A stretch of DNA of 64,000 nt from Takakia lepidozioides. Lineage: Eukaryota; Streptophyta; Takakiopsida; Takakiales; Takakiaceae. The stretch covers positions 30,752,001 to 30,816,000 of the forward strand of contig CM060731.1 in assembly GCA_030704615.1 (NCBI GenBank), written 5' to 3'. This document shows, piece by piece, positions 33,913-45,545 of the stretch. The notes beneath the pieces were generated by a model. It ran no database searches, was not told the DNA's origin, and saw nothing but the letters and a program-made list of their open reading frames with translations. Both the position numbers and the translations under genes were made by a program. Numbering within the stretch: the first letter of the stretch is position 1; each line of letters begins with the position of its first letter.

Positions 33913-36600
33913 TGGAACACAAATTCGTTCGGCTTGTACGTCAAATGGGATGGAACACAGACATTAGAAGACTACGTGACACGTTTCAGATGTGCGTACC
34001 AGGACAACCTTTTCGCCAGAGAGCTACAGACAGCAAGAAGGAGCGTGGAGTTTACACATCAGGAGGGAGCGGGGAAAGCTGCAATGCGAATTGTTTACAG
34101 GTGAAGCACAGCTGCCCTTGTATGCGAAGCCTGGTTACGAGGTTTGTCTCGGAAATGCGGCACCGCATTCGCATTTTATGTTTTCGGTGGCACTCTGCGA
34201 GTAGGTTGGTCTCAACTTTTGCTCACGCATGCTGACTGCCTTGCAGGTATATGAAATACGTGCTCCTTCAGACAGGGGCCCTGGCTCAAGAGCCCCCGTT
34301 CTTCATGGCTTGGACCGTGGCGGGCCCAAGCTGTGTCTACACACCCGAGATGCAGAAACAATGGCATCTCGCGCATCTCGTTGGATGCCCGTGGTACCTG
34401 GACATGTCTGGCGGTATTGTTGATGAGTCTGAGAAAGATCTGCACGCCTTGGCAGAAGAGAAGAGAAAGGAAAGACGTGTCCCTGCTGGGCCAAAGTCGG
34501 CAACGGAATCTGCTGCTCTGGAAGAATCCAGAAAGGCAGCTGAGATGGCACAAAAGACGGTGGATGCAGCTGTGCAGGCCCAACAGAAGGGGTAGAAGAA
34601 GAGGACTTGCCAGCAAGGAGCAGCTGTTGTGACACCCGCCAAAACGAAGAAGCAGAAACAGCCTGTTCAGGAAGAGGGTGAGGAAGAGGACTCCGATGGA
34701 GACTTTGCAACCAGCCCACCCCCCAAACGCAGGCTGCCTCCCCTGTGCCCACCGTTGTCACGAGAGGCACGAGAACTGGCTCGGCAAAGAAGGCACTCTT
34801 CAACCCCCCAGGGGGGCACCCTTTCGAGCCGGTGGAAATGAAGAGGCCGAAAGTGGCTCCCGAAACAGTAGTCCAGTGTGTAAATGAGAGTTTCTTGGCG
34901 GCTTTGGATGGACGGGCAGCCAAGTTGGCATACATGAAGACCATGGAGGGTCTGAAGGGCAGAGCACTGAAGAAGGCGACTGCCGAAGAGCCTTCCGACA
35001 CCCCAGGATTTCAGAATATGGTCTCGTTCTTTGAGAGGGTGTGTGCAGACAAGGATTGTAGGAGGGGCGGAAATGCCACCGAGTGGTCTTGCGATATGAT
35101 CATCTTGGATATTCCGGACGGAGAGCCTGTGGAAGGACTGCAAGCTTTGCCATCTTGGAACAGGTACTCGGAGGACTTTTGGAAGAAAAGATTCGGGCTT
35201 GCCCGCATGGTGTTGGACGACAGAGGCTGTGTGGTTGTCCTGGCGAGCAGAGAAAAAACACTCAGACAGGAATTGCGAAGTGGACCCGCAAGAGCGCCGT
35301 CCCGATTCTAAAAAGAAGTGGACGTGCATCAACACATTGGGCCTTCGGTCGGAAGGGAAGAAGGTGATTACGACACTGGCACTTGTCCATTCATTTGCTT
35401 GGGTGTTTTCAAATGCGGTGCTGCATTCGGTTTCTAATCGTTCCCCCCTGTGTATGCAGACAAAGCAGTTCGATGCATACTGCTTGTGAAGGAGAACTCC
35501 ACCTTTGCTTTCCGGAAAGAGGGAGGAAAGGTTGACCCGAACTGCGACCCCCTTGATTACGACGTTCTGTTCAACAACGTTCCCAAGGAACTTCTCCCTC
35601 ATAGCCTCACTTCAACGAACCCCTGCGGTACTCACGGACTCGGAGCCCTGCCTTCATTCAGACAATTATGGAGACATGCACAGACGTGGAGGGCACAGTG
35701 CTCGACCTCATCTGTGGGACAGGTATGCAAAATCTTGATCTATGCTGTTCTGCAAATTCTCGTTAGGATGTAGTTCGCAACATCTGAAGCGCCATGTGGT
35801 AATGTCTGGATGGCATTGTAACAGGTGCCTCAATGTGGGCTGGGCGGTTTTCCGACCGGCACCTCTTTGCCTACGAGGAGGATTCATCCGTGTGGGGATC
35901 CCATCTGGAAAGGCTGCAACGGAATGTTAAGGCTCCCGACAGAGCGGAAGTCTCCTCGGATTCGTCGGAGTCCGAGGAAGACATAGTGGACATTGATGCG
36001 GAGGAGAACCCGGAATACGAGTGAGTGCAAACATTGTAAGTTTGCAAAGCCTTCTGGGTCATTTTTGTCAAACGAATTTCCGGACTGTGGTTTCTCATTA
36101 GTCTCGTTGATGATTGTCATGTGCAGGATTGCAGGGTCCGGGTCGAAACATGTAGGGCCTACACTTCCTGCCAGGAAGAATGTCCCGTTCTTTGCGAGGG
36201 CCAACTTCATGACGAGCCCGGTGAGGGACTACTCCCTTCCTAGGTATGCAGCTAAACTCGCAAATACAGCGATTAGAAGAAGTGAGAATCCCAGTAAAGT
36301 AGAGCAAATTTTGGAGAGGGCTAGGGAGGACAGAAGGATAAGGAAAGAGTTGGCAGCAGCTCAGACAGGTAGACGGGTACGAAAGTACATATGTGATTCA
36401 GCGGATGAGAGCGACGCAGACAGGGAGGAAGACGACCCAACGGAGGTGAGATGGACAATTCCGCAAGGGGAAGATGGGATTTTCGAAAGCCTGGCCAACG
36501 AGCAGTCCGCTGGAGATGAGAAAGGCACTGAGGGGTGGAGGCGGAGCAGGACAGTCTAGAACAGGATGAGGATTCGGATGATTTCAAGATTAATAGAATT
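33913..36600 (+). pseudogene. Gene B, copy 2, C-terminal half
   Basis: Exons 6 to 10 of gene B, running from ...FVRLVRQMGWNTD (frame-shifted here) through the methyltransferase-like domain (CDMIILDIPDG, then WNRYSEDFWKKRFGLARM) to the acidic tail near 36590. Lesions differ from copy 1: TAG near 34594, a lost base in the run after LASRE near 35250, and a lost G near 35620. The motif I exon (TSSVGQ in the shifted frame; LDLICGTG in the correct one) is present near 35700-35720. No upstream promoter remains attached. Confidence 0.8.
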
Positions 36601-36734
36601 TTAATGAAGTCTCTGTAAATGTAAATTCTCTTCAGAGTATATAAAGGAAATTCTGCCCGACATTCGTGACCCCTCTCCAGTGTGCATTCCAGCCACACAA
36701 TCGCCCAAACCACGACGCTCCCAAAATCAGAAAT

Positions 36735-37412
36735 GGGGCACCGCATTTCCAAAATTTTGGCAACTCTAAGAAACCTCTTTGGAAATGCGGCACCGCATTT
36801 CCAAAACAGGGGAGGGACTAAATTTTCCATTTCAATGTTGGCATAGTAAAAAGTAATCGGCCGATTGGAAATGCGGTGCCGCATTTCCAAAATTTCCTTT
36901 GTCCACACGCCAGTTTTGGCCTCTCCCGCTCATTGCATGGATGCCACCACGCTTACAGAGGTCGAACAAGGAGGTCGAGATGGCGGAATTGGAAATGCGG
37001 TGCCGCATTTCCATATTGGGGATGGTCGTTGTTCGAACTGCAGGCCCATCAGCAAAAATTGGCACCGCATTCCATTGTCAAAAAAAAGTCGATGACGGAC
37101 ATGGAAATGCGGCGCCGCATTTCCAGAACGGACATCGCAATTTGTCCTTTGCAGACCCTCTCACGGAAATGCGGTAACGCATTCCATCGCGCTGGTCGGA
37201 AATGTCACACTTTCGAAGTGTTGGACGGAAATGCGGCACCGCATTCCCTTGTCCAAAAAGAAGTTTCCATTGCCAAGCTGGAAATGCGTCGCTGCATTTG
37301 CAATGCCAACCTCGTTGTCTGTCCAATTTATAGACCCGTGTTGGTATTTCGTGTACCTGGACGGAAATGATGCACCGCATTTTGATGCCGACATGGAAAT
37401 GCGATGCCGCAT
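36735..37412. repeat. Palindrome cluster between genes B and C, copy 2
   Basis: Counterpart of 2584-3318, with perfect-armed sites near 36781, 36868, 36990 and 37100 and several mutated ones. Confidence 0.85.
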
Positions 37413-37700
37413 TTCAATGTCCGACATGGCGTTACTCTGGTATATTCTTGACACATGACTCACATACCGGTTACTCTGCTATATTCATCCGGACAGACAC
37501 ATTGTAGAAATGAGACATCAAATTGTAAACAGTGGGCCAATTCCGAGAGTTATTCAACAGAATGAAACACAATCATACAGAAGTGAGGTACGATGGGTTT
37601 ATTGATCGGACACGATGTCTCACATTTACCAACTGCAGACAAAACTAAGCCCTTCCTCCTTCTACATGGGCTTCACCAAGTCAACGGAACTTCAATACCC

Positions 37701-40021
37701 TGTAGTGTGAGTGCAGGGGGTAAAAATTCAAGTTTTTGTTTGGCATCAGGTTTCGGCACTACTACAAAGGGAGTGCCCTTCGTGCTAATGAAGGGGAGGA
37801 ATTGTCCATAACTTGAGGTAATTCCATGGAAAGACTATGCTATTGATCTGCCAAGAACAAAATATGGCTAAGTAATGACATGCGCCTTTTCATCCCTAGG
37901 ATGAATGATTTTCATCCATGATGTTGAACCCTAGAAGCAGGATGTGAAATTCGAAGGGGAAGAGTGCGGGTATCTTTTCGCAGCTGCTGCAGTGGTGTTG
38001 GCAGCACAGGATATCTGAGAAAGTTCCACCTACGCAAAGGGTATCAGCTTGCTTTTAAGAGAAATGTTAAAAGCTCCTGCTTGGCTTTCTGTGCAAGAAG
38101 AAGCGGTGCCGCCTTCTTCGTAAGCAATGATCAAACCAGAGGGATCAGGTTTGTGATAAGGGTGGTGCACCACTGCTGTCGCCATTGTCTTGATGAGCAC
38201 ATTAATGAGGAGATGGAGCGGCTCAGCAGGTGTTGGGGGATGAGAAATGCAGGCTGGTGTGTATAGCGCCTCAGGTTGTCTGTGATCAAATCTTGTAGCT
38301 GCTGTCTGTTTTTTTAGCTTTAGGACCAGATCACTTTGTAAGGGAATCAGCTTGCCTTAAAGAGCGACGTTAAGGGATCTGGCTTGGCATTCTGTGCAAG
38401 AGGAAGCGGTGCCGCCTTCTGGTGTGTATGGCGCTTAAGCTATCTATAATTAAGTTTTGTATCTGCTCTCTGTCTTAAAGGCTGTAGGACAGATCACTTC
38501 ATAGGGAAGAAATGCACATGTAGAAGGATAGGGTAGAGGTTGGCAGACACAAGGATGTGCCAGCAGCTGAAGCAGAGCCGTCATGCCTTGATGAGGATTG
38601 GAATCACGATAAGAAGAGACGTCGGAAATGGCTGACGGGGGAGAGGACAAGGTGCTTTCGTGACAGGCAGACCCACCGCTTCAATGAGTATAAGACAGAT
38701 AAGTTTGAAGAGTGGTTTTCTCTCTTTTTGGGGTGACTTAGAAATCGCTTTGTGAAGTTTGGACTGTCTCTTGTATGTAGTAAGAGACACTGACATGTGA
38801 GGAAGAAAAAGAGCTTTGGAAATGGAATGAAGACACTGGACTTCAAACCAGGATGGACTGGAGATGGATGCACCTGCTGTTACATTGTAGAGTAGGAAAA
38901 ATGAATGGAAACAGGGTTGATTCGTTGCTGGGACAGAATGGTTGCTGTTGTTGTATTCTTGTTTCTTGTTTCAGCGTCATGAGCTTGTACAAACAATCTA
39001 GCCTGGGATGTTGACACATTACAGTCAATGTGGAACTAGCTTAGTAGGTAGAGGAAACCAGTGAGAGTTAGATTGAACTGTTTGGAAACAACAAGAAGGG
39101 ATGATGTGGATGGGGCAGAAAAACCAACATCTGTTTGGGTTTGGATCTGATTCTCAGGGTGCTCTCAGCATGTGAACCACTGAGGTTCACAGTTGATGGG
39201 AAAAAGAGAGCTGTCAGGGTGTGTAAATTGAGACCTGTAGAAGGGTTGAGAGCTGTCTTGGGCAAATGGCTACACCTGGGAAAAGTAGAGTGTGAAGCAT
39301 CTGTCATTGGCAAGAGAGGGACTGATAAAAGGGCTGATTATATCTTTGTGTGACCAAGGTTGATTTCAATGCTGGGTGCACTGGATGCTTGGCTGAATGC
39401 GCATTGCATTGCATCATAGACATGCTACAGTGGAAAGAGTGAGGAACCTACTCACCCTGAAGGAAAGAGAAAGGGAGAGAGAAAAGGACATAAGGGAGAG
39501 AGCTGACCAGCAAGAGGGGATGGAGAGGAATGGATGATTGGGGCGGTAAGATAAAGAAAGCATGAACCCATGAAGGGCCAAACTGGTGGGCCTACAACTC
39601 ATGGCAGATCTGAGTTGCCTCCTTCCAAATCGTGATCTTATTACAAAGGGGATTCCACTTGTTGCTGACCAAGGGAGCTGCCCACAAGGGCAGTGGTCAT
39701 CACTGACGTAGGGCTGGTTGCATCACTGAAGACAGCATGGTAACAGGGCTGGTGCAGTGTACCAGGGAGAGGATGTTGTGTAGAAGTAGAACCACGGGTG
39801 AAAACAATACAGACTCCCCATCCATGTCTTCTCTTCCGCTGCGGCGTGGATGAGGATTGTGTGAACTCTGATCATGAAGGACCTGAGGGAAACCCACACC
39901 GAGTGACGAGGGTTGGATCACCTGAGAGGACAAAATCCTTTCCTTCCCTCCAATTGACTTGGGGAGGAGCACAACTACACTTGCACAGAAGGGGATTCAC
40001 GCCCCTTCTTTTCACACTACA
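37701..40021. mobile_element. 2321-bp insertion with short inverted ends
   Basis: It starts TGTAGTGTGA and ends TCACACTACA, a 10-bp inverted repeat, and is flanked by ACCC on both sides (37697-37700 and 40022-40025). Copy 1 has the uninterrupted site near 2305. There is no long conserved reading frame. A ~75-bp segment containing AAGCGGTGCCGCCTTCT occurs twice (about 38037-38115 and 38338-38420). The TG...CA ends would suit a large solo LTR; a non-autonomous DNA element is the alternative. Confidence 0.75.
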
Positions 40022-40590
40022 ACCCCTCAAAACAAGCTCATCACTGCTGCGGCACCTCGAGGTAAACTGCAATTCGGTCGTTCTGCTGCCCTTGCTGGAG
40101 CCGACGACAATGTCATGTCCATCAATGATACCACCATCATACATTGACAAGGTCACTGTGGGCCTCATGTGCCCGTGCGATTCGTCTTCGCAACTCAGCC
40201 GAATGTCTCCATACACTGGAAGAGCGGAGTGATCTGCATGTATATAGTTTTCCCCGGTGCCGTCCTCCCTGGTCCACTGGCAGCAGTTCCAGCGCCAAAG
40301 CGAGGCCGTGCGTGATCTGTCCGGCATCCCTTTCCAGCTTGGTATATCGAGGTCAACAATTTTCAGGACCCACGGACCGCATTGACCCTCGCCCTCACCT
40401 CGCTCAAAGCGGTAATAGCCCTCCAGATACTCCATTGCGTGCAAAGACTCTTGCTTGATTCCAGCAGCGTATGTGAAAACAGAGAGCCAGACAATGATGT
40501 CTCCTGATTCTGGTTTGAACATAGCATAATCGTGGCCATGATAAGGGCAGTCGGCTGGATTTCGGCGGCACGGCATCCTTGAAAAAGAGT
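40022..40590 (-). pseudogene. Gene C, copy 2, 3' end interrupted
   Basis: Same as gene C of copy 1 (MPCRRNPADCPYHGHDYAMF, start codon region at about 40577) up to DELVLRG. There the 2321-bp insertion replaces the last residues; the original tail (VPLTW-like) is stranded at about 37670-37696. Confidence 0.6.
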
Positions 40591-40839
40591 AGCGGAGTAC
40601 GCTCAATGACAGCAGCTCCCGGATGGAGGAGGAGCAGCGTGGTGGCTGGAAAAGTTCAAGCTAACGCTGCAATTCCTCACAAACACTCCAGGGCACATTT
40701 AAATTTCCCCCCTACAGGATCCTGGACCGATGAAGATTGGCTGCTTCATGAATGTAGCCGTTTCAGTTTCCTACCCTGCCATGCAAACTATGGGCACTCA
40801 CTGCCAGGTGGGCCGATAGCCACTGGACACGACGAAGTC

Positions 40840-41694
40840 CATCCCCTCTTCGATGTAAATGCGGCGCCGAATTTCCATCCGGGGGATGGACTTCGGTGGC
40901 AGATCTCAAACTATAACTTGTTGATGAGAAAGATGTATGGGTTCATCCACCGCCGGCGTGATGAACACGTTCCACCTCCGTCGGTGGGTACGTGGGACCC
41001 AGATGCTCCATTATTGGAGGCCGGACTGCTCTTCCGCTTCGCATCATTTCCAAAATCTAAGGGCTTCGTAGCTGTCCGCAAGGTCATTGTCATTTGCATC
41101 CAAGTCGTCCTCAGGTCCTCCTTTGCAAGGATGTCGTGCTTCCAGAACCGGGACGACTGCCCATTTGGAGGCATCGATTATGCAATGTATTCGGCCACAT
41201 CGGGAGACATTGTTATCTGGTACACAGATTACACAGAAGATACTGGTTCGATTGTGGAAACATTGGTGGCTTTTGAGTATATCCTAGGCCACTACGCCTT
41301 CGAGCGGGGTGACGATCTTGGTCTGAGGAGTCCGTGGCTCCTGCGCATCCTCGATTCCGATTTTCCCAGCTACGACGGTCACCCATGCAGAAGAAGGCGC
41401 ACTGCTATGCTGTTGCGGTGGAACTGCTGCCACTGGACGTGGGTGGACTCCATCGGAGAGACCTATTCTCCTCAAGGAGTGCGCTCCTCTTCTCCATTGT
41501 ATGGGGACATTCGCATTGGTATGGACGACGAAAACGTGAAGATTTCCATATTCGATGGTGGTATGATTGAAGGGCAGGACATTGTGGTGAACATCACTAG
41601 GGGCGGTACAACGGCTGCAATCGACTTTACATGGAGGAGCCCCATGACTCATGAGCTAGTTCTGAGAGCAGTCGAAGTCCCATTGACAACGTGA
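40840..41694 (+). CDS. Gene D, complete copy, unknown function
   Basis: The open frame runs from the 40840 region (GLRWQISNYNLLMRKMYGF, then VGTWDPDAPLLEAG) to the stop at 41692-41694. A probable intron with donor AAG|GTCATT and acceptor TTTGCAAG precedes MSCFQNRDDCPFGGIDYAMY at 41131. From that ATG the protein is about 187 residues and is a clear paralogue of gene C, sharing the SGDI..W, FERG, RWNCC.WT, YGDIR, DGG.I.G.DIVV and ELVLR motifs. The protein is small with several cysteines and tryptophans; I see no signal peptide or known domain. It is the outermost gene of the element. Confidence 0.6.
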   Translation, partial: HPLFDVNAAPNFHPGDGLRWQISNYNLLMRKMYGFIHRRRDEHVPPPSVGTWDPDAPLLEAGLLFRFASFPKSKGFVAVRKVIVICIQVVLRSSFARMSCFQNRDDCPFGGIDYAMYSATSGDIVIWYTDYTEDTGSIVETLVAFEYILGHYAFERGDDLGLRSPWLLRILDSDFPSYDGHPCRRRRTAMLLRWNCCHWTWVDSIGETYSPQGVRSSSPLYGDIRIGMDDENVKISIFDGGMIEGQDIVVNITRGGTTAAIDFTWRSPMTHELVLRAVEVPLTT

Positions 41695-42075
41695 CTTGTA
41701 TTCAGTAGGCACAGGGCTAAAGATTTGATTGCACAATCAGCACAGTAGACGTGCTTCAAATGCAATTCATGTGGATCAATAAAAACCTCATTGTGCCCTC
41801 TTTTTATTCTATTCTGTGTCCATCGTTCCGAGAATGCGTCATTGCTCATTTCGTTTGGGATTGGGAGTGTGGGTGGATTTTGCAAGTGGCTGGTAGGCTG
41901 AAATGGGCCCCCATTGTACAGAGCAGTACCACCCTACCATTCGCGAAACATTGCCTTTCAATATATAATTCTAAATAACATTGCCGAACCTCCTTCATCG
42001 GGAGGTCCTTCTCCCCCTATGACCGTGGCACCCTAAACCCTATTCCCGCGGACACGCATTTCCGGAAAATAGTGC
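41695..42075. other. Outer flank of copy 2
   Basis: Contains the 3' flank of gene D and the unseen outer end of the element. I looked for a match to the inner end (TTTACTATTTCATGAG) and found none. A lone ATTTCCGGAAAAT palindrome is at about 42058. The CACTA reading frame resumes just after a TAG at about 42068. Confidence 0.3.
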
Positions 42076-44713
42076 TGCTCATGTTGCTATGTGGATTCAC
42101 GGCACTCAAAGCCACTAGGGAAGACAATATACATGGGGCATTGACGTTACTTTGCAAAAAACCACCCCAACCGACGAGCAGGAAGGCACTTCAATGGATG
42201 TGTTGAAAAGAGAATGGCACCAAATGCTGTGACACCGGAGGAGACATTGCAATTTGCAAAGAAGAAAGAGGCGTTCATGGAGATTGGAGGGAGAGACGGA
42301 AGTAGTGCGGATCCAGCCATGGAGCACGGGGTGAAGCGCCGGACAATCCTTTGGGATTTGCCATACTGGAAGGTGCATGAATCCCCCCCCCCCCATTCAC
42401 TCACTTTCTTTCACATTGTGCTTCCTGGAATTACCTTTACTGTCAAGAGTCCTTCCACCAACTCCTAAGTCAGTGTAACTACTATGCAGTAGATGTTGAA
42501 GTCGTACACCTCACTGTGGAGAGGATCGTGGAGTTGTTGAAAGCAGAATGTAGTAACATGGACAACTTCTGCCACATATTCTACTTTTTTTGCCCATAGA
42601 ACTTGGTCTCATGGGAGGACATTTGGCATTTCAGAACCTCTTGCAGCGGTACCTCCTGGACCCCATGCATTGTGAGAAGAACTTCTGCGAGAACATTTTG
42701 AAGATATATCTTGGGGAGAAGGATACGATAAACGTACGAAAGGACATGGAGATTGAAGGGATACGGTCACATCTGTGGCTAAGGCCTGATCCAAATAGAC
42801 CAGGCAAAGTGCTCATGCCAGCAGCATCAACGTCCTGACCAAATCAGATCAAAGAGGATTTTTTGAAGACATTGGGAGCCATGAAAGTGCCAACCGGATT
42901 CTCGGGTGCTTTCCAAAAGCATGCCATAAACAAGAAATGGTCGGGGATGAAGTCACATGATCTACACGTGATGATGCAACAGATTTTGCCAGTGTGCATT
43001 CGGGGTACGATGGCGCCAGGTCCTCGAACAGCCATAATGCGTGTAAGTCGAGTGTTTAGGAAGATTTGTGCGAAGGTGTGGGATCCGAGGGACATTACAT
43101 CGTTGCATGAGGATGTGGCTATGACCCTATGTTTGCTGGAGAAAGAATTCCCTCCATCATTCTTTGACGTCATGACGCACTTGCTAGTGTATCTTGTAGA
43201 GGAGTTGCATGTGTGTGGGCCCGTAGCCAGCCGGTGGATGTACCCCATGGAGAGGTACATGAAGGATCTGAAGGGGTATGTACGCAACATGGCACGGCCA
43301 GAGGGGAGTATGGTGGAGGGCTACATCCGTGACGAAGCCCTGGGCTTCATGACAGAGTATATGTCTTCATTTGATGCAATACAATGATGGGTGTGGGACG
43401 AGAACGAGGAAGAAGGATTGTAGGCAAGGTCCTAGAAGGTGGTGGAACAAGCGTGCCATGAGCCCGCGCCTTCGGGATGTGGCACATGATTATGTGCTGA
43501 ACAACACAACAACCATGACACCATGGAGACAGTGGGTGCCAACTTACATCCCTCCTGTGCTATCTTAATGGTCTTTGTATGCTGGAATGACATATATATT
43601 GTCACAAGTCATTCCGGCCACTATGGGAGTGGGATCGTGTACTAACAGGGTACTTCAGACGACTACAGAGGGTGTTTCATAGATCTTGGTTGTTGCTTGC
43701 AAGTGATTATGAAGTAGGCTGCATCACTACAGTGTGCTTGAAAGGACACACACTCTGCATGTGGCATGCATGTACAGCACGGTGTTGGTCAGGGGGACTG
43801 AGTTGCAGCTTCTATTTGGTTTCTACCAGAAAGTACGCAGCGGAGAAGGTCCGCCTGAAAACGGAACGCAGTGCATTTGCACAAGCATGGCGGAGGGGCG
43901 GTCGTAGGCGCAGATCCCCGGTGGAGTACCCCACAACAATGGAGGAGCTGCAGCCCTTTACAGTGTGGGTCAGATCTGCAATTGCAATGTACGCATCAGA
44001 GAACGAGGACCCAGATGAGGGCATGGTGAGTCTGTCATTCCCCCAGGGCTGATTGCCACTTCGTACCGGTCAATGAAAGCATATGGCAATCACTATAGAG
44101 TGGACGATGCCAACACCAGCCTCCTGGTGACTTATGACAGCGGAGTGGCATCATTTTTTGAACAAGAGAGTAGGAGCTGTGCACGAGATCAGAATCCAAT
44201 TTCATGCCATGTGCAATATGTAGGAGTGATCAAAGAGATCCTTAAACTAGACTATGGTCTTGTGAAGCCAATTCTATTCCGTTGTTCTTGGGTAAAAGCC
44301 AATATGGTAGGAGAGAATGCCACCATGAAACGGGATGAGTACGGGTTCATCCTTGCTGATTTCAGAAAAATGCTACCACAAGATGAAGAGCCATTCATCT
44401 TCCCATCGCAAGTTGAGCAAGTTTTCTTTCAGATGACACCCATGCGCCGGGATGGAAGGTGGTTCTTCACAAGGACCCCCGGGCCAAACGAGTCGTGGCC
44501 GACGTCCATGATCTGGACCTAGGGGAGAATGCCGACCACGAGGGTCTGAGGGAACCACAAAATCTACCAGATACAGCCGAACCAGTCTCTTTGGAAGGAG
44601 CAGTTACCTTTAACGAGGAAGACATTCCAGGGTTGGTAATTACCGCAAGGCAAATTGCAGATGTGGGTAGTGAAGGGGAAGATTATTTGGATATAGATAG
44701 TGAGCCCAGCTGA
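42076..44713 (+). pseudogene. CACTA TNP2-like transposase, C-terminal half
   Basis: Resumes with SKPLGKTIYMGH and FAKNHPNRRAGRHFNG, typical of the middle of TNP2. An intron follows at 42373-42634, giving the join DLPYWK|NLLQRYLLDPMHCEKN. Next come VPTGFSGAFQKHAINKKWSG and LLVYLVEELHVCGPVASRWM (DUF4218-like), and a C-terminal domain with MKAYGNHYRV, YVGVIKEILKLDYG and PFIFPSQVEQVFF. Stops at 42142 and 42836 and frameshifts after 43387 make it a pseudogene. About 150-200 residues normally found between RHVPDS and this point are missing. Confidence 0.85.
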
Positions 44714-44798
44714 ATCTTAGTGTCCATTAAGCGAGCAGCTCATAGACGAGAGCTATGCTAAGGACTCTTACTGTCCTTAGAACCCATTTTGTACAGTC

Positions 44799-45047
44799 CT
44801 ACAAGCGCGCAAGGGCGAGACAGTTAATAGTATCGATAATGTCCCGGTATGTGGTCCGTACTGTCTTGTGAACAAACCTTTTTTTGTTCTGCCAATATTG
44901 TTTCTGACATGTGAGGAGAGGATCGTCTTCATGTACGGGAAGTAGACGTGAATGTGTGCATGCATTTTCTGGCCCAGCTGCATGCTTTCCAGGAACAAAG
45001 ACCAGTGGAATGGGGGGTGTCTCCAAAGGAGCAGGACCGAACGACAC
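44799..45047 (-). other. Short open frame, unknown
   Basis: A minus-strand frame of about 80 residues ending RTTYRDIIDTINCLALARL, lying convergent to the end of the CACTA gene. Its composition looks protein-like (QKQYWQNKKRFVHKTVR) but I cannot assign it. It could be the last exon of a second CACTA-encoded gene or chance. Confidence 0.2.
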
Positions 45048-45545
45048 CTTTTTGTGCTTCCCTTGCTTTCCTTCTCACCGTTGTTGCATTCTCCCACCTG
45101 CCCAACAGCAGCACTATCGAAGCAATAGCATGACATATGTTGCAACATGGTCTTCTTCATTAGTGAATGAGCTTTTTTGCTACATGTACTGCCACGTCCA
45201 CATTAACGTTGATCCCTGCAAGCACTTGGCAAGACGCCCCAGAGCCGCAAATCCAGCAACCACCACAAACACATCTAACTGATTGTAGTGATACGGGAAT
45301 AGCTCACTTGTAGAGGAATTGAACCTCCAGCCAAATGAATGGCTCTGCCCCTTGTAGCACAAGTGCGATGCAAAAACAAGGTGAGTACAAAATGAAGAAG
45401 CACTTACGAGGTCCCCATCCCTCGGATGGGCTCCCACTTGTGCTCTGGAACTGTGCAGGCCTGACTAGCACCAAATTGCATGAATCCTAAGCCTGAATGT
45501 CAAATGCAGGTTTATGTCGCGATGTAGCACGCCATCATCTAACCT

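Larger units (their letters stand above)
28957..33913. other. Internal 5-kb inversion in copy 2
   Basis: This block is collinear with 6137-11208 of copy 1, whereas everything around it in the right arm is reverse-complemented. In copy 1 both reading frames cross the breakpoints (gene B exon 6 and the transposase start), so copy 1 has the older order. Each junction shows a few extra or missing bases (GG at about 28956; GTGGAA at about 33912), which suggests end joining. The block also holds the counterpart of 10743-11207 at 33447-33910. Confidence 0.9.
24767..41386. repeat. Right arm of giant inverted repeat (element copy 2)
   Basis: Reverse-complement copy of 942-16115. Three private changes distinguish it: 28957-33913 is flipped so that it runs in the same direction as 6137-11208 of the left arm; a 2321-bp element is inserted at 37701-40021; and the left arm's 709-bp insertion is absent. 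The element continues past the left-arm match, to at least the end of gene D at 41694. It interrupts the CACTA transposase. Confidence 0.9.

Noticed and set aside
37701-40021. CACTA-type termini, because the ends contain CACTACA
   Set aside because: Read inward the terminus is TGTAGTG, not CACTA, and the flanking duplication is four bases, not three.
942-41386. Inverted repeat as an assembly artefact
   Set aside because: Each arm has private insertions with target duplications, a private inversion and independent small changes, which a mirrored assembly would not produce.
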